A program made the position numbers and the translations under genes. The notes beneath the pieces are model-generated. The model searched no databases. It was not told where the DNA came from and worked only from the letters and a program-made list of their open reading frames with translations. From assembly GCA_030447415.1 (NCBI GenBank), contig JAUJOZ010000007.1, positions 91,262-155,261 on the forward strand: 64,000 bases of DNA, in the 5' to 3' direction. This stretch comes from Thermomicrobiales bacterium. GTDB lineage: Bacteria; Chloroflexota; Chloroflexia; Thermomicrobiales; UBA6265. The stretch's first letter is position 1; each line of letters starts with the position of its first letter. This document shows positions 8,909 to 18,919 of this stretch, one piece after another.

Positions 8909-11900
8909 TTGGCATCGGCATCGGCATCCGATACGCGCCGGCCGACGGCGCACGGCCAGAGCAGTTCGCGGCCCCCATTTCGACCCCCCACCGTCAGGAT
9001 CCCGGTCTCGACCTACCGATTGCAACTGAGCCGAGACTTCGCATTCGACGACGCGCGGAAGATCGTCCCGTACCTCGCGGAGTTGGGGATCGGCGATGTC
9101 TACGCCTCGCCTTTCTTCAAGGCGAGCCCCGGCAGCACCCACGGCTACGACATCGTCGACTACGGCGCCCTCAACCCCGATCTCGGCGGTCAGCCCGCCT
9201 TCGATACCTTCGCCGACGCGTTGCGCCGACACGATGTGGGACTCGTCGCCGACTTCGTCCCCAACCACATGGGCATCGCTCAAGGGCGGAACGTCTGGTG
9301 GCTCGATGTTCTGGAGAACGGTCAGGCGTCGCCCTACGCCGCCTTCTTTGACGTCGACTGGCGCCCGCTCAAGCCGGAGCTGCGCGGGAAGGTTCTGCTG
9401 CCCATCCTCGGCGACCACTATGGGATCGTCCTCGAGAACGGGGAGCTCGCGCTGCGCTTCGACCCCGCCGCCGGTACGTTCACCGTCTGCTACTACGAGA
9501 CGCCCCTCCCGATCGCCCCGCCGTCGTACCCCGGGATCCTGCGACGGCGGCTCGATGCGCTCTCCGAAACGCTGCCAGCCGACGACCTCCAGCTGCTGGA
9601 GTACCAGAGCATCATCACCGCCCTGGAGCGCCTTCCGGGCCAGGACGCGCGCCATCCGGAGCTTGTCGCCGAGCGGCAGCGGGAGCAGGTCGTCGCCAAG
9701 CGCCGCCTCGCCGACCTCGTCGCCGCGTCTGCGGCCGTCCGCGCGGCGGTGGATGGGGCGGTCCGCGAGTTGAACGGGACACCGGGCGATCCCCACTCCT
9801 TCGACGCGCTCGACGCGCTGCTGGACGTGCAGACGTACCGCCTCGCCTTCTGGCGGGTGGCGGCGGAAGAGATCAACTACCGGCGCTTCTTCGCCATCAA
9901 CGAGCTGGCCGCGGTCCGCCAGGAGGAGCCGGCCGTCTTCGATGCGGCCCACGCGCTCCTGCTGCGGCTCGTGGCCGAGGGGACGGTCACCGGCGTCCGC
10001 ATTGACCACCCGGACGGCCTCTGGGACCCGGCTGGATACACCCGTCGCCTCCAGACCGCTGCCGGCGCGGCGGCGCGTGAGAGCGGGTCCGAGGGGGACG
10101 CGCGCGGGGTTGTCGAAGTGAGGCCGGGATTCGGTCCAGACGACGCGTGCCCCCTCTACCTCGTGGTCGAGAAGATCCTGGAGCACGGGGAGGAACTGCC
10201 GCCGGAGTGGGCGGTCCATGGCACGACGGGTTATGACTTTGCCGCCGCGCTGACCGGCCTCTTCGTCGACCCCGCCGGCCGAAAGCCGTTCGACGAGCTG
10301 TACGCGCGCTTCATCGGCGAGAAGACCGCGTACCCGGCCCTCGTCTACGAAACGAAGCACCTGATCATGCGTCGGGCGCTGGCGAGCGAGGTCAACGTGC
10401 TCGCTCGCGCCCTGAACCGCATCTCGGAGCAAGACCGGCGCTCGCGCGACTTCACGCTGAACAGCCTACGCGACGCCCTGCGGGAAGTGATTGCCTGCTT
10501 CCCGGTCTACCGCACCTACGTTGCCTGCGAGGCCGAGGGCGCCGAACTGGGCGAAGGGACGGTGTCGGAGCGAGACCGGAGCTACGTCGAGGCCGCCGTG
10601 GCCCAGGCCAAGCGCCGCGCCCCCGTCGCCGATCCCTCCGTATTCGATTTCGTTCGCGACGTCCTGCTCCTGCGTCACCCCGCCGGTCTCACGCCGGAGC
10701 AGCGTCTGGAGCGCTGCCGCTTCGCGATGAAGCTGCAGCAGCTCACCGGGCCGGTGATGGCCAAGGGGGTGGAGGACACCGCCTTCTACCGCTTCAACCG
10801 TCTTCTCGCCTTGAATGAGGTGGGCGCCGACCCGACCCGGTTCGGCACGACCGTCGCCGCCTTCCACCGGCAGAACGCCGCGCGGCGGGAGCGGTGGCCG
10901 CACGCGATGCTCGCCACCTCCACCCACGACACCAAGCGGAGCGAGGACGTGCGGGCGCGGATCACCGTCCTCTCGGAGTTGCCGCGGGAGTGGCGCGCGG
11001 CGCTGACCCGCTGGAGCCGGATGAACCGCCGGCACACGACCAAAGTCGATGGCCGGCCGGCGCCGGACCGCAATGACCAGTACGCCTTCTACCAGACGCT
11101 CCTCGGCGCCTGGCCGACCGGGTCGATGGACGCAGCCGGCGATGCGGCGTTCGTCGAGCGGATGGACGCCTATCTGCTCAAGGCGATCCGCGAGGCCCAG
11201 GCTCACACGAGCTGGATCAACCCGAATGTCGCCTACGACGAGGCGACGCGAGCGTTCGTCCGGGCCGTTCTCGACCCGGTGGGTAACGCCACGTTCGTGA
11301 ACGATTTCGTGACGCTGCAGCGGAAGGTAGCGCACTTCGGCGCGTTCAACGCGCTGGCGCAGCAGGTCCTCAAACTCACCTCCCCGGGCGTGCCGGACGT
11401 CTACCAGGGAACCGAGACCTGGGACCTCAGCTTGGTCGATCCCGACAACCGGCGTCCGGTCGATTACGCCAAGCGCGCGCGCCTGCTCAGGGACCTTCGC
11501 CGGCGCCGGGACCCGGCGCGACTCGCCGCCGAGCTCGTCCAGTCCAAGGCGGACGGCCGGATCAAGTTGTGGGTGACCCACCGGGTGCTCGCCTGTCGAA
11601 GGGAACGCCGGGATCTCTTCGGGGCGGGTGACTACGCTCCGATTGATGTTCGCGGCCAGGCCCAGGATCACGTCTGTGCGTTCGCCCGTCGGAGCGCCGA
11701 GCAGGAGGTGATTGTCGCCGTGCCGCGACTCATCGCCACCCTGTGTCGGGGCGAGTTGTCCGATCCGGTAGGCGGCGCCATATGGGGAGATACCGGCCTG
11801 GCGCTGCCCCGCGCGGCGGACGGTCAGACCTACCGCAATGTGTTCACCGACGAGGTTGTCCGCACCGCCGTCGGGGACCGAGGCAGGGAGTTGCGCCTGG

Positions 11901-11956
11901 CGGAGGTCTTCGCGACCGTCCCGGTGGCGCTGCTGGCGCGGATGGATAACGGGTAG
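8909..11956 (+). CDS. treY: Maltooligosyl trehalose synthase
   Basis: Converts the reducing-end glucose of a maltodextrin into a trehalosyl unit (alpha,alpha-1,1 bond), the first step of the TreY-TreZ trehalose route; GH13 family. Hallmarks include STYRLQLSRDF at about residue 32, VADFVPNHMGI, GVRIDHPDGLWDP with the catalytic Asp, TSTHDTKRSEDVRARI, and SPGVPDVYQGTE near the C-terminus. The length (about 1,015) is slightly above the usual 700-950 because of inserts and an uncertain N-terminus. No ATG lies close to the homologous start. TTG 8909, preceded by GGAAGGGG, is the best candidate. It is followed by treZ after 96 bp. Confidence 0.93.
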   Translation: MASASASDTRRPTAHGQSSSRPPFRPPTVRIPVSTYRLQLSRDFAFDDARKIVPYLAELGIGDVYASPFFKASPGSTHGYDIVDYGALNPDLGGQPAFDTFADALRRHDVGLVADFVPNHMGIAQGRNVWWLDVLENGQASPYAAFFDVDWRPLKPELRGKVLLPILGDHYGIVLENGELALRFDPAAGTFTVCYYETPLPIAPPSYPGILRRRLDALSETLPADDLQLLEYQSIITALERLPGQDARHPELVAERQREQVVAKRRLADLVAASAAVRAAVDGAVRELNGTPGDPHSFDALDALLDVQTYRLAFWRVAAEEINYRRFFAINELAAVRQEEPAVFDAAHALLLRLVAEGTVTGVRIDHPDGLWDPAGYTRRLQTAAGAAARESGSEGDARGVVEVRPGFGPDDACPLYLVVEKILEHGEELPPEWAVHGTTGYDFAAALTGLFVDPAGRKPFDELYARFIGEKTAYPALVYETKHLIMRRALASEVNVLARALNRISEQDRRSRDFTLNSLRDALREVIACFPVYRTYVACEAEGAELGEGTVSERDRSYVEAAVAQAKRRAPVADPSVFDFVRDVLLLRHPAGLTPEQRLERCRFAMKLQQLTGPVMAKGVEDTAFYRFNRLLALNEVGADPTRFGTTVAAFHRQNAARRERWPHAMLATSTHDTKRSEDVRARITVLSELPREWRAALTRWSRMNRRHTTKVDGRPAPDRNDQYAFYQTLLGAWPTGSMDAAGDAAFVERMDAYLLKAIREAQAHTSWINPNVAYDEATRAFVRAVLDPVGNATFVNDFVTLQRKVAHFGAFNALAQQVLKLTSPGVPDVYQGTETWDLSLVDPDNRRPVDYAKRARLLRDLRRRRDPARLAAELVQSKADGRIKLWVTHRVLACRRERRDLFGAGDYAPIDVRGQAQDHVCAFARRSAEQEVIVAVPRLIATLCRGELSDPVGGAIWGDTGLALPRAADGQTYRNVFTDEVVRTAVGDRGRELRLAEVFATVPVALLARMDNG

Positions 11957-12052
11957 AAGAAGAGGCGGGCCGCGTCGCGCGGCTGTTCACGTCCGCCCCG
12001 ATCAGCATGACGGGGCGGGATGGTCGGTCGGTGCCTGCGTCCGAGGAGAGCG

Positions 12053-13927
12053 ATGACCCATCAACCGGCTTGGCACCTCGACATGGGCGCTACCCTCCTT
12101 CCCGGCGGTGTCCGCTTCAAGGTCTGGGCGCCAAAGGCCGAGCGGGTAGATGTCCAGCTCGCCAGAGCGGACGGGGAGGCGTTTTACCCGCTCTCGGCGG
12201 AGGGTGGCGGCGTGCACGGCGCGGTTATCCCCGGCCTTAGCGTCGGGGCGCGGTACCGCTACCAACTCGACGGGGGCGCCGCCTACCCCGATCCGTATGC
12301 TCGGTTCCAGCCCGAGGGGGTCCACGGACCGTCGGAGGTCATTGATCCGGCCGCGTTTCGGTGGACCGACGACGGGTGGCCCGGCCTCGCTCCCGAGGGG
12401 TTGGTCATCTATGAATGCCACGTCGGGACGATGACGCCGGAGGGGACGTTTCGGGCGCTCCAGGGACAGCTCAAGGAGTTGAAGCGCCTGGGTGTGACGG
12501 CGATCGAGCTGATGCCGGTGGCCGAGTGCCCTGGACGTTGGAACTGGGGCTACGACGGGGTCGATCTGTACGCCCCGAGCCGTAACTATGGCCGGCCCGA
12601 CGACCTGAAGCGGCTGGTCGATGCCGCTCACGGCGTCGGCCTCGGCGTCCTCCTTGATGTCGTCTACAACCACCTCGGCCCCGACGGCAACTACCTTCGC
12701 TCCTACAGCGCCGACTACTTCACCGACCGGCACCAGACGCCCTGGGGCGACGCCCTCAACTACGACGGTCCGAACAGCCGATATGTCCGCGACTTTGTCA
12801 TCGACAACGCCTGCTACTGGCTCGCGGAGTACCATCTGGACGGTCTCCGGCTCGACGCCACCCACGCCATCGTCGACGACAGCCCGGAGCATCTGCTCGC
12901 CGAGCTAACCCGACGCACGCGCGCGGCGACATCCCGCCGGGTCGTGCTCATCGCCGAGGATGGTCGCAACGACGTCCGCATCATCCGTTCGCCCGAACAG
13001 GGTGGGTTCGGGTTGGATGGCGTCTGGGCGGACGACTTCCACCACGGGGTTCGGGTCAAGCTCACCGGCGAGCGGGAGGGGTATTACGCCGACTACGCGG
13101 GGACGGCGCCGGAGATCGCGCGGGCGATCAACGAGGGGTTCGTCTTCCAGGGTCAGGTGTCGCCCCGTAAGGAGACACCGCGGGGCACCGTCGTCACGGA
13201 CGAGCCGGCGAGCAGCTTCGTCTTCGCGATCCAGAACCACGATCAGGTCGGCAACCGCGCCTATGGCGAGCGCTTGCACCACGACCTCGACGCCGCGCGC
13301 TACGCCACCGCCTCGGCGCTCCTCCTGTTCGCGCCGGAAACGCCACTGCTGTTCATGGGCCAGGAGTTCTGCGCTTCCGCCCCCTTCCTGTTCTTCACCG
13401 ACCACGAGCCGGAGCTGGGCCGGCTGGTGACGCAGGGCCGGCGGCGGGAGTTCGGCGGCTTCCGTGCCTTCGCTGACCCCGTGCTGCGCGAGAGCATCCC
13501 GGACCCGCAGGCCGAGGAAACGTTCTCTCGGTCGAAGCTCAACCTGGCGGAGCGAGAGACCAACGGGGCCGTCTACCGCCTCTACCGGGCGCTACTCAAG
13601 CTGCGCCGCGCCGACCCCGTCCTGGCGGCGCAGGATCGGCGGCGAACGCGGGCCGGGGCCATCGGCCCTCAGGTCGTCGCCGTCCATCGCTGGCGCGATG
13701 ACGACCACCGGCTGCTGGTGGCGAACTTCGGTCCCGCGCTCGGGATCGACCCCGCGGGGCACGACCTCCTGGCCGGGTTGCCGGTGGACCGAGCGAAGCT
13801 CGTGTTGTCCACGGCCCAGCGCCGCTTCGGTGGGACGGGGGAGCGAGCGGGGCCGCGGGGACGGGCTGGGGCCCGGCGGTTGGAGATCCCGGCGCGGAGC
13901 GCGGCGCTGTTCGCGTTCTCAGCGTAG
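12053..13927 (+). CDS. treZ: Malto-oligosyltrehalose trehalohydrolase
   Basis: Hydrolyses the bond next to the trehalosyl end made by TreY and releases free trehalose, used as a compatible solute and stress protectant. The 624-residue GH13 protein has an N-terminal carbohydrate-binding-like beta domain (GVRFKVWAPKAERVDV), then the barrel: LLDVVYNHLGPDGNY, the nucleophile in DGLRLDATHAI, the acid/base Glu in VLIAEDGRND, and QNHDQVGNRA. ATG 12053 is preceded by GAGGAG. It forms a two-gene unit with treY. The debranching enzyme TreX that often accompanies the pair is not in this window. Confidence 0.95.
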   Translation: MTHQPAWHLDMGATLLPGGVRFKVWAPKAERVDVQLARADGEAFYPLSAEGGGVHGAVIPGLSVGARYRYQLDGGAAYPDPYARFQPEGVHGPSEVIDPAAFRWTDDGWPGLAPEGLVIYECHVGTMTPEGTFRALQGQLKELKRLGVTAIELMPVAECPGRWNWGYDGVDLYAPSRNYGRPDDLKRLVDAAHGVGLGVLLDVVYNHLGPDGNYLRSYSADYFTDRHQTPWGDALNYDGPNSRYVRDFVIDNACYWLAEYHLDGLRLDATHAIVDDSPEHLLAELTRRTRAATSRRVVLIAEDGRNDVRIIRSPEQGGFGLDGVWADDFHHGVRVKLTGEREGYYADYAGTAPEIARAINEGFVFQGQVSPRKETPRGTVVTDEPASSFVFAIQNHDQVGNRAYGERLHHDLDAARYATASALLLFAPETPLLFMGQEFCASAPFLFFTDHEPELGRLVTQGRRREFGGFRAFADPVLRESIPDPQAEETFSRSKLNLAERETNGAVYRLYRALLKLRRADPVLAAQDRRRTRAGAIGPQVVAVHRWRDDDHRLLVANFGPALGIDPAGHDLLAGLPVDRAKLVLSTAQRRFGGTGERAGPRGRAGARRLEIPARSAALFAFSA

Positions 13928-13945
13928 GGAGCGGCCGCCCGACGC

Positions 13946-14842
13946 TTAAGCGTCCAGCGCGGCCGGACGCGCGGCGCGGATGACGTCCAACGATGCCAGG
14001 GCGTGCTCGATGGTCAGCTCCATGATGACGGGGCCGGTGAAGTTCGCCACCGCCAGACGATCGAGGAAGCGCGGGAGGTCGAGGTCGCCGGCACCGAGGG
14101 GACGGTGATCCTCGCCGTAGCCGATGTGGCGCTCGGGGCCTTGCCAGGGGGCATCGTGGAGGTGGACTTGGCCCAGGCGCGGTAGGCAACGCTCGAGGGC
14201 GTCGAAGAGGTCCACGGGGCCGGCGAAGCCGGCGAGGACATGGCCGGTGTCGAGGCAGACCGACAGGTCGAGCTCTTCGGCGAGCGCCAGCGTGAGCTCG
14301 AATGGGAACTCGACGGTCTCGATTGCCAATCGCCGGCTCGCGATCCCGGTTGCGTCGAGGATCGCGCGGACGCTGTCGCGCGCGTTGCGCTGGAAGAGAC
14401 TGAGGACGACGGGCCGCAGGGACTCGGGCATGCGCATCCGGTAGAACTCCGCGGCCAGCGCGTTGGTGGCGTGGAGGACATAGGATTCGGGCGCGAGCGG
14501 GGCGGTGGCCCGGATCACCTCGACGACCGCGCGGACCGATCCCTCTCGCACCGGCGCGAGCGGAGTGGAGGGTTCCACCGACCAGAGGGGGAGGTGAACC
14601 GTGTAGGTCAGTCCTAACTCCGACTTGAGCGCCGCCAGTCGCTCAATGGCCGGTGGGGCGTAGGCGTGGGGGAAGAAGAGGAGGAGGTCCCCGCCGAGTT
14701 CGACCGTATCGAAGCCGGCGCCGGCGATCCGGCGGACGTGCGCCGCGTGGTCGAAGCCGGCGACGAGCGCGGGCCCGTTCTCCGCGGTGAGCCCCTGCGG
14801 GATAAGCGCGCTGAGCTGCATCGCCATGATTCCAAAGCGCAT
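13946..14842 (-). CDS. Sugar phosphate isomerase/epimerase-like TIM-barrel protein
   Basis: A 298-residue xylose-isomerase-like TIM barrel (AP endonuclease 2 superfamily). Visible elements are the N-terminal MRFGIMAMQLSALIPQ, GFDTVELGGDLLLFF, ETVEFPFEL with a metal-ligand Glu, VCLDTGHVLAG with Asp and His ligands, and QVHLHDAPW followed by DHRPLGAGDLDLPRFL. These Glu/Asp/His positions fit a metal-dependent isomerase or epimerase. ATG 14842 is set by a perfect AAGGAGG seven bases upstream; the longer frame beginning at 14863 would put that site inside the gene. It lies 27 bp downstream of a pfkB-type kinase, so the two probably form a carbohydrate operon. The substrate is unknown. Confidence 0.82.
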   Translation of the reverse strand: MRFGIMAMQLSALIPQGLTAENGPALVAGFDHAAHVRRIAGAGFDTVELGGDLLLFFPHAYAPPAIERLAALKSELGLTYTVHLPLWSVEPSTPLAPVREGSVRAVVEVIRATAPLAPESYVLHATNALAAEFYRMRMPESLRPVVLSLFQRNARDSVRAILDATGIASRRLAIETVEFPFELTLALAEELDLSVCLDTGHVLAGFAGPVDLFDALERCLPRLGQVHLHDAPWQGPERHIGYGEDHRPLGAGDLDLPRFLDRLAVANFTGPVIMELTIEHALASLDVIRAARPAALDA

Positions 14843-14869
14843 GGGTGGTCCTCCTTGGGTCACCCCATC

Positions 14870-15802
14870 CTAACCGGACGGGGCGCCGGTTGCTTGATGC
14901 CCGAGCGCGACCGTGAGTGCGTCCAGCGCTCGGGCGTCGAGGAATCCTTCGGCGCCACCCGCCGCGCCGATCTTGGAGGAAGCGAAGACGGTTGCCTTCC
15001 GCAGCGCCGTGGCCGGCTCCCCCGTCTCGGCGTAGCAGTGCAGGAAGGCCGCGAAGAGGGCGTCGCCCGCGCCGACGGTGCTCACGATGTCCCGCGTCCG
15101 CACCGCCGGCATCCGCTCCACACGCCCGTCACGCTTCGTCGCGAGCAGGGCACCCCCGGCGCCGAGGCCGATCACGAGGATCTCTGGGGTGTAGCGGTCC
15201 ATCACCCGACCGGCCCACGCCTCGGGCGGCTCGGGGAGGCGCTCGCCGCTCATGAACAGAATGTCGGCGGCGGCCATGTAGTCTCGGTTGTAGGGGTCGT
15301 CCAGGTCCGCGATGGCGTGCACGTCGGTCGCCAGGGGGAGGCCCGCCGCGCGAGCGATATGGAGCAAGGGGCGCGCGTAGTTGATGTTGCCGACCACGGC
15401 CAGGCTGCAGCCAGACAGTGCCCGGGCGAAGCGGTCGGCGGGATAGGTCATCTCCTGCATGTCCTTGAGGTCGGTGTTGACTTGCCGCCGACCCTCGGGA
15501 TCGAAGAGGACGACCGATTGCGCGGTGGCGTCCGCCGCGACCAGCACCCACTCCGAGCCGATGCCGCGCTCGGACAGGGCCGCGGCGACCAGCGCCCCGG
15601 TCGGGTCCCGGCCGATAATGGAGGCGAGGCGCACGGTGCTGCCAAGGGTCGTGAGGGCTGCCGCGACGTTGAAGCCGACCCCGGAGACGGCACTTTGGAT
15701 GCCGAAAAATGGGTAGCGCGCGGGGGTGTACGCAACCGGGAAGCCGTCCACCCGGAGCGTCGTCTCGACGTTGATGTGACCGACCACGGCGATAACGGCC
15801 AC
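14870..15802 (-). CDS. PfkB-family carbohydrate kinase
   Basis: A 310-residue ribokinase/PfkB-type kinase that phosphorylates a sugar or nucleoside with ATP. Motifs: VVGHINVETTLRVDGFP at the N-terminus, the GxGxN substrate motif as SGVGFNVAAALTTLG, and the C-terminal STVGAGDALFAAFLH, with catalytic Asp in GAGD; the usual DTxGAGD begins here with Ser. It lies 27 bp upstream of the TIM-barrel isomerase on the same strand. A kinase plus an isomerase suggests use of a sugar or polyol. The specific substrate cannot be called. Confidence 0.88.
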   Translation of the reverse strand: MAVIAVVGHINVETTLRVDGFPVAYTPARYPFFGIQSAVSGVGFNVAAALTTLGSTVRLASIIGRDPTGALVAAALSERGIGSEWVLVAADATAQSVVLFDPEGRRQVNTDLKDMQEMTYPADRFARALSGCSLAVVGNINYARPLLHIARAAGLPLATDVHAIADLDDPYNRDYMAAADILFMSGERLPEPPEAWAGRVMDRYTPEILVIGLGAGGALLATKRDGRVERMPAVRTRDIVSTVGAGDALFAAFLHCYAETGEPATALRKATVFASSKIGAAGGAEGFLDARALDALTVALGHQATGAPSG

Positions 15803-15832
15803 ATCGCGCCCCCTGCTCCGTCGTGCCAGTCG

Positions 15833-16176
15833 TCAGTGCATGTCGACCATGCGGATGACGTTGGCCACAGGACCCTCAGGACGACCAAATCGTCATCCGG
15901 CTCGGACCGCCGGTGGCCCGTCGCGCCGAGCCCGACCGACCGCTCGACTTCACCCGGCTGATTGGCCGTGGAGAGGTCGAGGTGCAGCTTGTTCGTCCAG
16001 GGCTCGGGTCGGGCACCACCTGGAAGGAGATTCACCCGTCCGTGGAGATCGACGAGGGGGATGCCGCCTCGTCCTTCTCGCTAGGTTCGTTGCCAAGCAC
16101 CGCCGACCAGAACGCGACCATCGCCTCGAGGTCATCGCAGTTCACCACAACACTCGCAATCCACGTCTCTAGGTTT
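15833..16176 (-). pseudogene. VOC/glyoxalase-like protein, frameshifted remnant
   Basis: On the minus strand three adjacent frames give consecutive pieces of one glyoxalase-like (vicinal oxygen chelate) protein. They are LETWIASVVVNCDDLEAMVA then FWSAVLG; then NKLHLDLSTANQPGEVERSV; then PVANVIRMVDMH with a stop at 15833-15835. This order matches the single-domain glyoxalase-like fold, so at least two indels have broken the gene. No clear start codon follows the GAGGAG at about 16180. The remnant ends 30 bp before the pfkB-type gene. The start coordinate is approximate. Confidence 0.6.
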
Positions 16177-16210
16177 CCCAGCTCCTCTGTCAAACCGCTT
16201 CGAAGAACGA

Positions 16211-16242
16211 CCGAGGGGCGGGTCCGTGGGCCCGCCCCTCGG
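16211..16242 (-). terminator. Strong hairpin after the CoxL-like gene
   Basis: CCGAGGGGCGGG (16211-16222) pairs perfectly over 12 bp with CCCGCCCCTCGG (16231-16242) around an 8-base loop, 28 bp beyond the CoxL-like stop. On the minus strand it is followed by a T-containing stretch (TCGTTCTTCG). Probable intrinsic terminator. Confidence 0.6.
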
Positions 16243-16269
16243 CCTGGCCCGACAGCCGGCCCCCAGTCT

Positions 16270-18627
16270 TCAGTCCGCCGCCGGACTCTGCTGAAGCTGG
16301 CCCTGGTGGATCGCGCGCCAGACCTTCTCCGGGGTGCAGGGAACGTCGAGGTGGCGGACGCCGAACGGCTCAAGGGCGTCGATCACGGCGTTGGCGGTGG
16401 CAGGAGTCGAGCCAATCGTGGCCGCCTCGCCGATCCCTTTGGCGCCGAGCGGATTGAGCGATGTCTTCGTTTCCGTGGTGGGTCTCGAACCGCGGAAAGG
16501 CGAGCGCTCGGGGGATGGCGTAGTCGTTGAGGGTGCCGGTGATCATCTCGCCGTTGTCGGCGTAGCGCACCTCCTCAAAGAGCGCTTGGCCTATCCCCTG
16601 TGCCAGACCGCCGTGGACCTGGCCGTCGACCAGGAGAGGGCTGACGATGAAGCCGCACCGTCGACGGAGACGTAGCGGAGCGGCTTGACATCGCCCGTCT
16701 CGGGGAAGACCTCGACGACGCAGACGTGGGTGCCGAAGGGGAACGTCTCATCGTCGGGGCGGAAGTAGTCGGTCGACTCCAGGCCGGCGTCGATCTCCTT
16801 GGGCAGGTCATCGGCATCGTCATACGCGGCCTCAGCGATCTCGGCGAGCGTGATGCCCAGGGTCGGGCACGCCGCGGACGCGGTACGCCGTCGACGAGCT
16901 CGATATCCTCGACCGCGGCCTCGAGGCTGGGCAGCGGCGACGCGGCGGGCCTTCTCCTGCACCTTCGCCAGGGACAGCATCAGTGCGCCGCCGCCGACGG
17001 CTAGGCCGCGGCTGCCCATCGTCCCATTGCCCAGCGGGGTGTTGAGGTGTCGCCGTGGTTGACGACGACGCGGTCGAAGTCGACGCCGAGGTGGTCAGCG
17101 GCGAGTTGGGCAAAACTCGTTCCTGGCCCTGACCGTGGGGCGAGATACCGGTGTAAATGGTGACGTCCCCACCCGGCTCGACCCCGTCGTGGCGCTCTCG
17201 TACGGCCCGAAGCCGCAGATCTCGACGTAGGAGGCGAGACCGATCCCGAGGTAACGTCCCTGGCGCCGCGCCTCCGCCTGCTGGCGGCGCAGCTCCTGAT
17301 AGCCGGACAGCTCCAGCGCCCGGTTCAATGCCTTCTCGTAGTCGCCGCTGTCGTACTTCTCGCCGGCTGCGGTGGTGTATGAGTTCTGGAAGGGCGGGAT
17401 GAAGTTGATCCGCCGCACTTCCGCCGGGTCGAGCCCGGCCTCGTCGGCGAGCAGGTCCATCGCTCGTTCGACGTAGTAGGCCGCCTCGGGGCGACCGGCG
17501 CCGCGATAGGCGCCGACGGCCATCGTGTTGGTGTAGGTGCCGACGGCGTGGAACTCCAGGGCGGGCACGTCGTAGCACCCGGCGGCCATGCGACCGGTCA
17601 ATTCCGGCAGGTCGGCGCCCTTCGGGTAGGCGCCGAGATCCTGGAGGACATGGATTCGCAGTCCGCGCAGCCTGCCGTCGCGCTCGGCCGCGACCTCGAC
17701 ATCGGCCCACTGATCGCGCCCGTGGTGGGTGGCCAGGAAGTTCTCGCTTCGCGTCTCGATCCACTTCACCGGCTGGCGCAACCGGTACGCCATGGCGGCG
17801 ACGATCAAATCTTCCTGGTACGAGCCGATCTTGACGCCGAAGCCGCCCCCCACCTCCGGCGCGATGGCGCGCACCTGATTCTGGCTCAGGCCAAGCGCGC
17901 CGGCGATGTCGTTCCGGTTCCAGTGGGGCGCCTGGGTCGAGGTCCAGACGATCAGGCCACGAGTCATCGGCTCGGGTGCGGCGGCGACACCACGGGGCTC
18001 CATCGGGACCCCGGCGAGGCGCTGCGAGCGGATGCGCTGGCGGACGAGGACAGGCGCATCACGGAAGGCGGTCTCGACGTCACCATGGACGCGGTCCCAG
18101 CGCATGCCGACGTTGTCGGGAACCTCGTCGTAGAGGAGCGGGGCGCCGGGTTGGCGCGCCTCTTCCGGGTCGCCGACGCTGGACAGCGGCTCGTAGTCGA
18201 CGTCGACCATCTCGGCCGCGTCCTCGGCTCGGTAGCGGGAGTCGGCGACGACGGCGGCGACCGGCTCGCCGATGAAGCGGACCCGATCGACGGCGATCGG
18301 GTAGGTGACCGGTGTCGGGATGACCAGCTCATCGCCCTCGTCAGGGTCGCCTTGCTCGCCGCTGCCGCCCTCGCCACTGCCCCCTTCCAGCGGGCCGCAG
18401 AACTCGGCCAGCTCCGCGCCGGTGATGACCGCGACGACGCCGGGCATGGCGAGGGCGACGCTCTTGTCAATCCCATTGATCCGGGCGTGAGGGTAGGGGC
18501 TGCGAGCCAGGGCGAGGTGCAGCATGCCGGGGAGCTGAAGATCGTCGACGTACAGCGACGACCCCGTGATGAGCCGCGGGTCTTCCTTGCGGCGCACCTC
18601 GGCTCCGACGAGTTTGCTCAGGACCAT
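16270..18627 (-). pseudogene. Form-II CoxL-like molybdopterin hydroxylase large subunit, multiple frameshifts
   Basis: Large subunit of a xanthine-dehydrogenase/CO-dehydrogenase-family molybdenum enzyme. The first 480 or so residues are continuous from ATG 18627 (AAGGGAGA upstream): RRKEDPRLITGSSLYVDDL, VGGGFGVKIGSYQED, and VGAYRGAGRPEA, the AYRGAGR form typical of form-II rather than CO-oxidising form-I enzymes. After about 17,190 the sequence continues in other frames: VTIYTGISPHGQGQE, MGSRGLAVGGGALM, DYFRPDDETFPFGTHVCVVE, GLAQGIGQALFEEVRYADNG, and finally [18 protein letters not shown] before the stop at 16270. The total span of 786 codons equals the normal family length, so only small indels (about six or seven) break it. 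No coxM/coxS partners are adjacent. It is either newly dead or mis-sequenced. Confidence 0.85.
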
Positions 18628-18919
18628 CCGCGTGCTCTCCCTTCGCCCGTGCTCGAACCGTTGGATCGCTGAGTGCCGGATTGGCGAGCCGCCGCGCTCG
18701 GGTCGGCTCACGCGCGGCGCATTCTACCGGGGTCGCCGCGGATGGTCGATGCCCGCGCTGCATGGCTGCCGTTGTCTGCGGCAGCCCAAGAAAGAGCGAC
18801 GCGGCGCTACTAGCAACGCCCCGTTTCCTACCGCCTCGCCGCGTTGGGTAGAGAGCGGTTAACGAGTCGCGCCCGAGTGGGCGCCGCCGGCGCGACACCG
18901 CGATGACGTGGCTGCCGCG

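Noticed and set aside
8911..8930. GGCATC repeated three times before treY
   Set aside because: Too short and local to be a meaningful repeat; probably slippage in the leader or N-terminal codons.
8816..10432. 538-residue minus-strand frame opposite treY
   Set aside because: No conserved motifs and fully antisense to TreY, which has all its catalytic blocks.
13941..13954. GACGCTTAAGCGTC palindrome between treZ and the isomerase
   Set aside because: It overlaps the isomerase stop codon and is short; not strong enough to call a terminator or operator.
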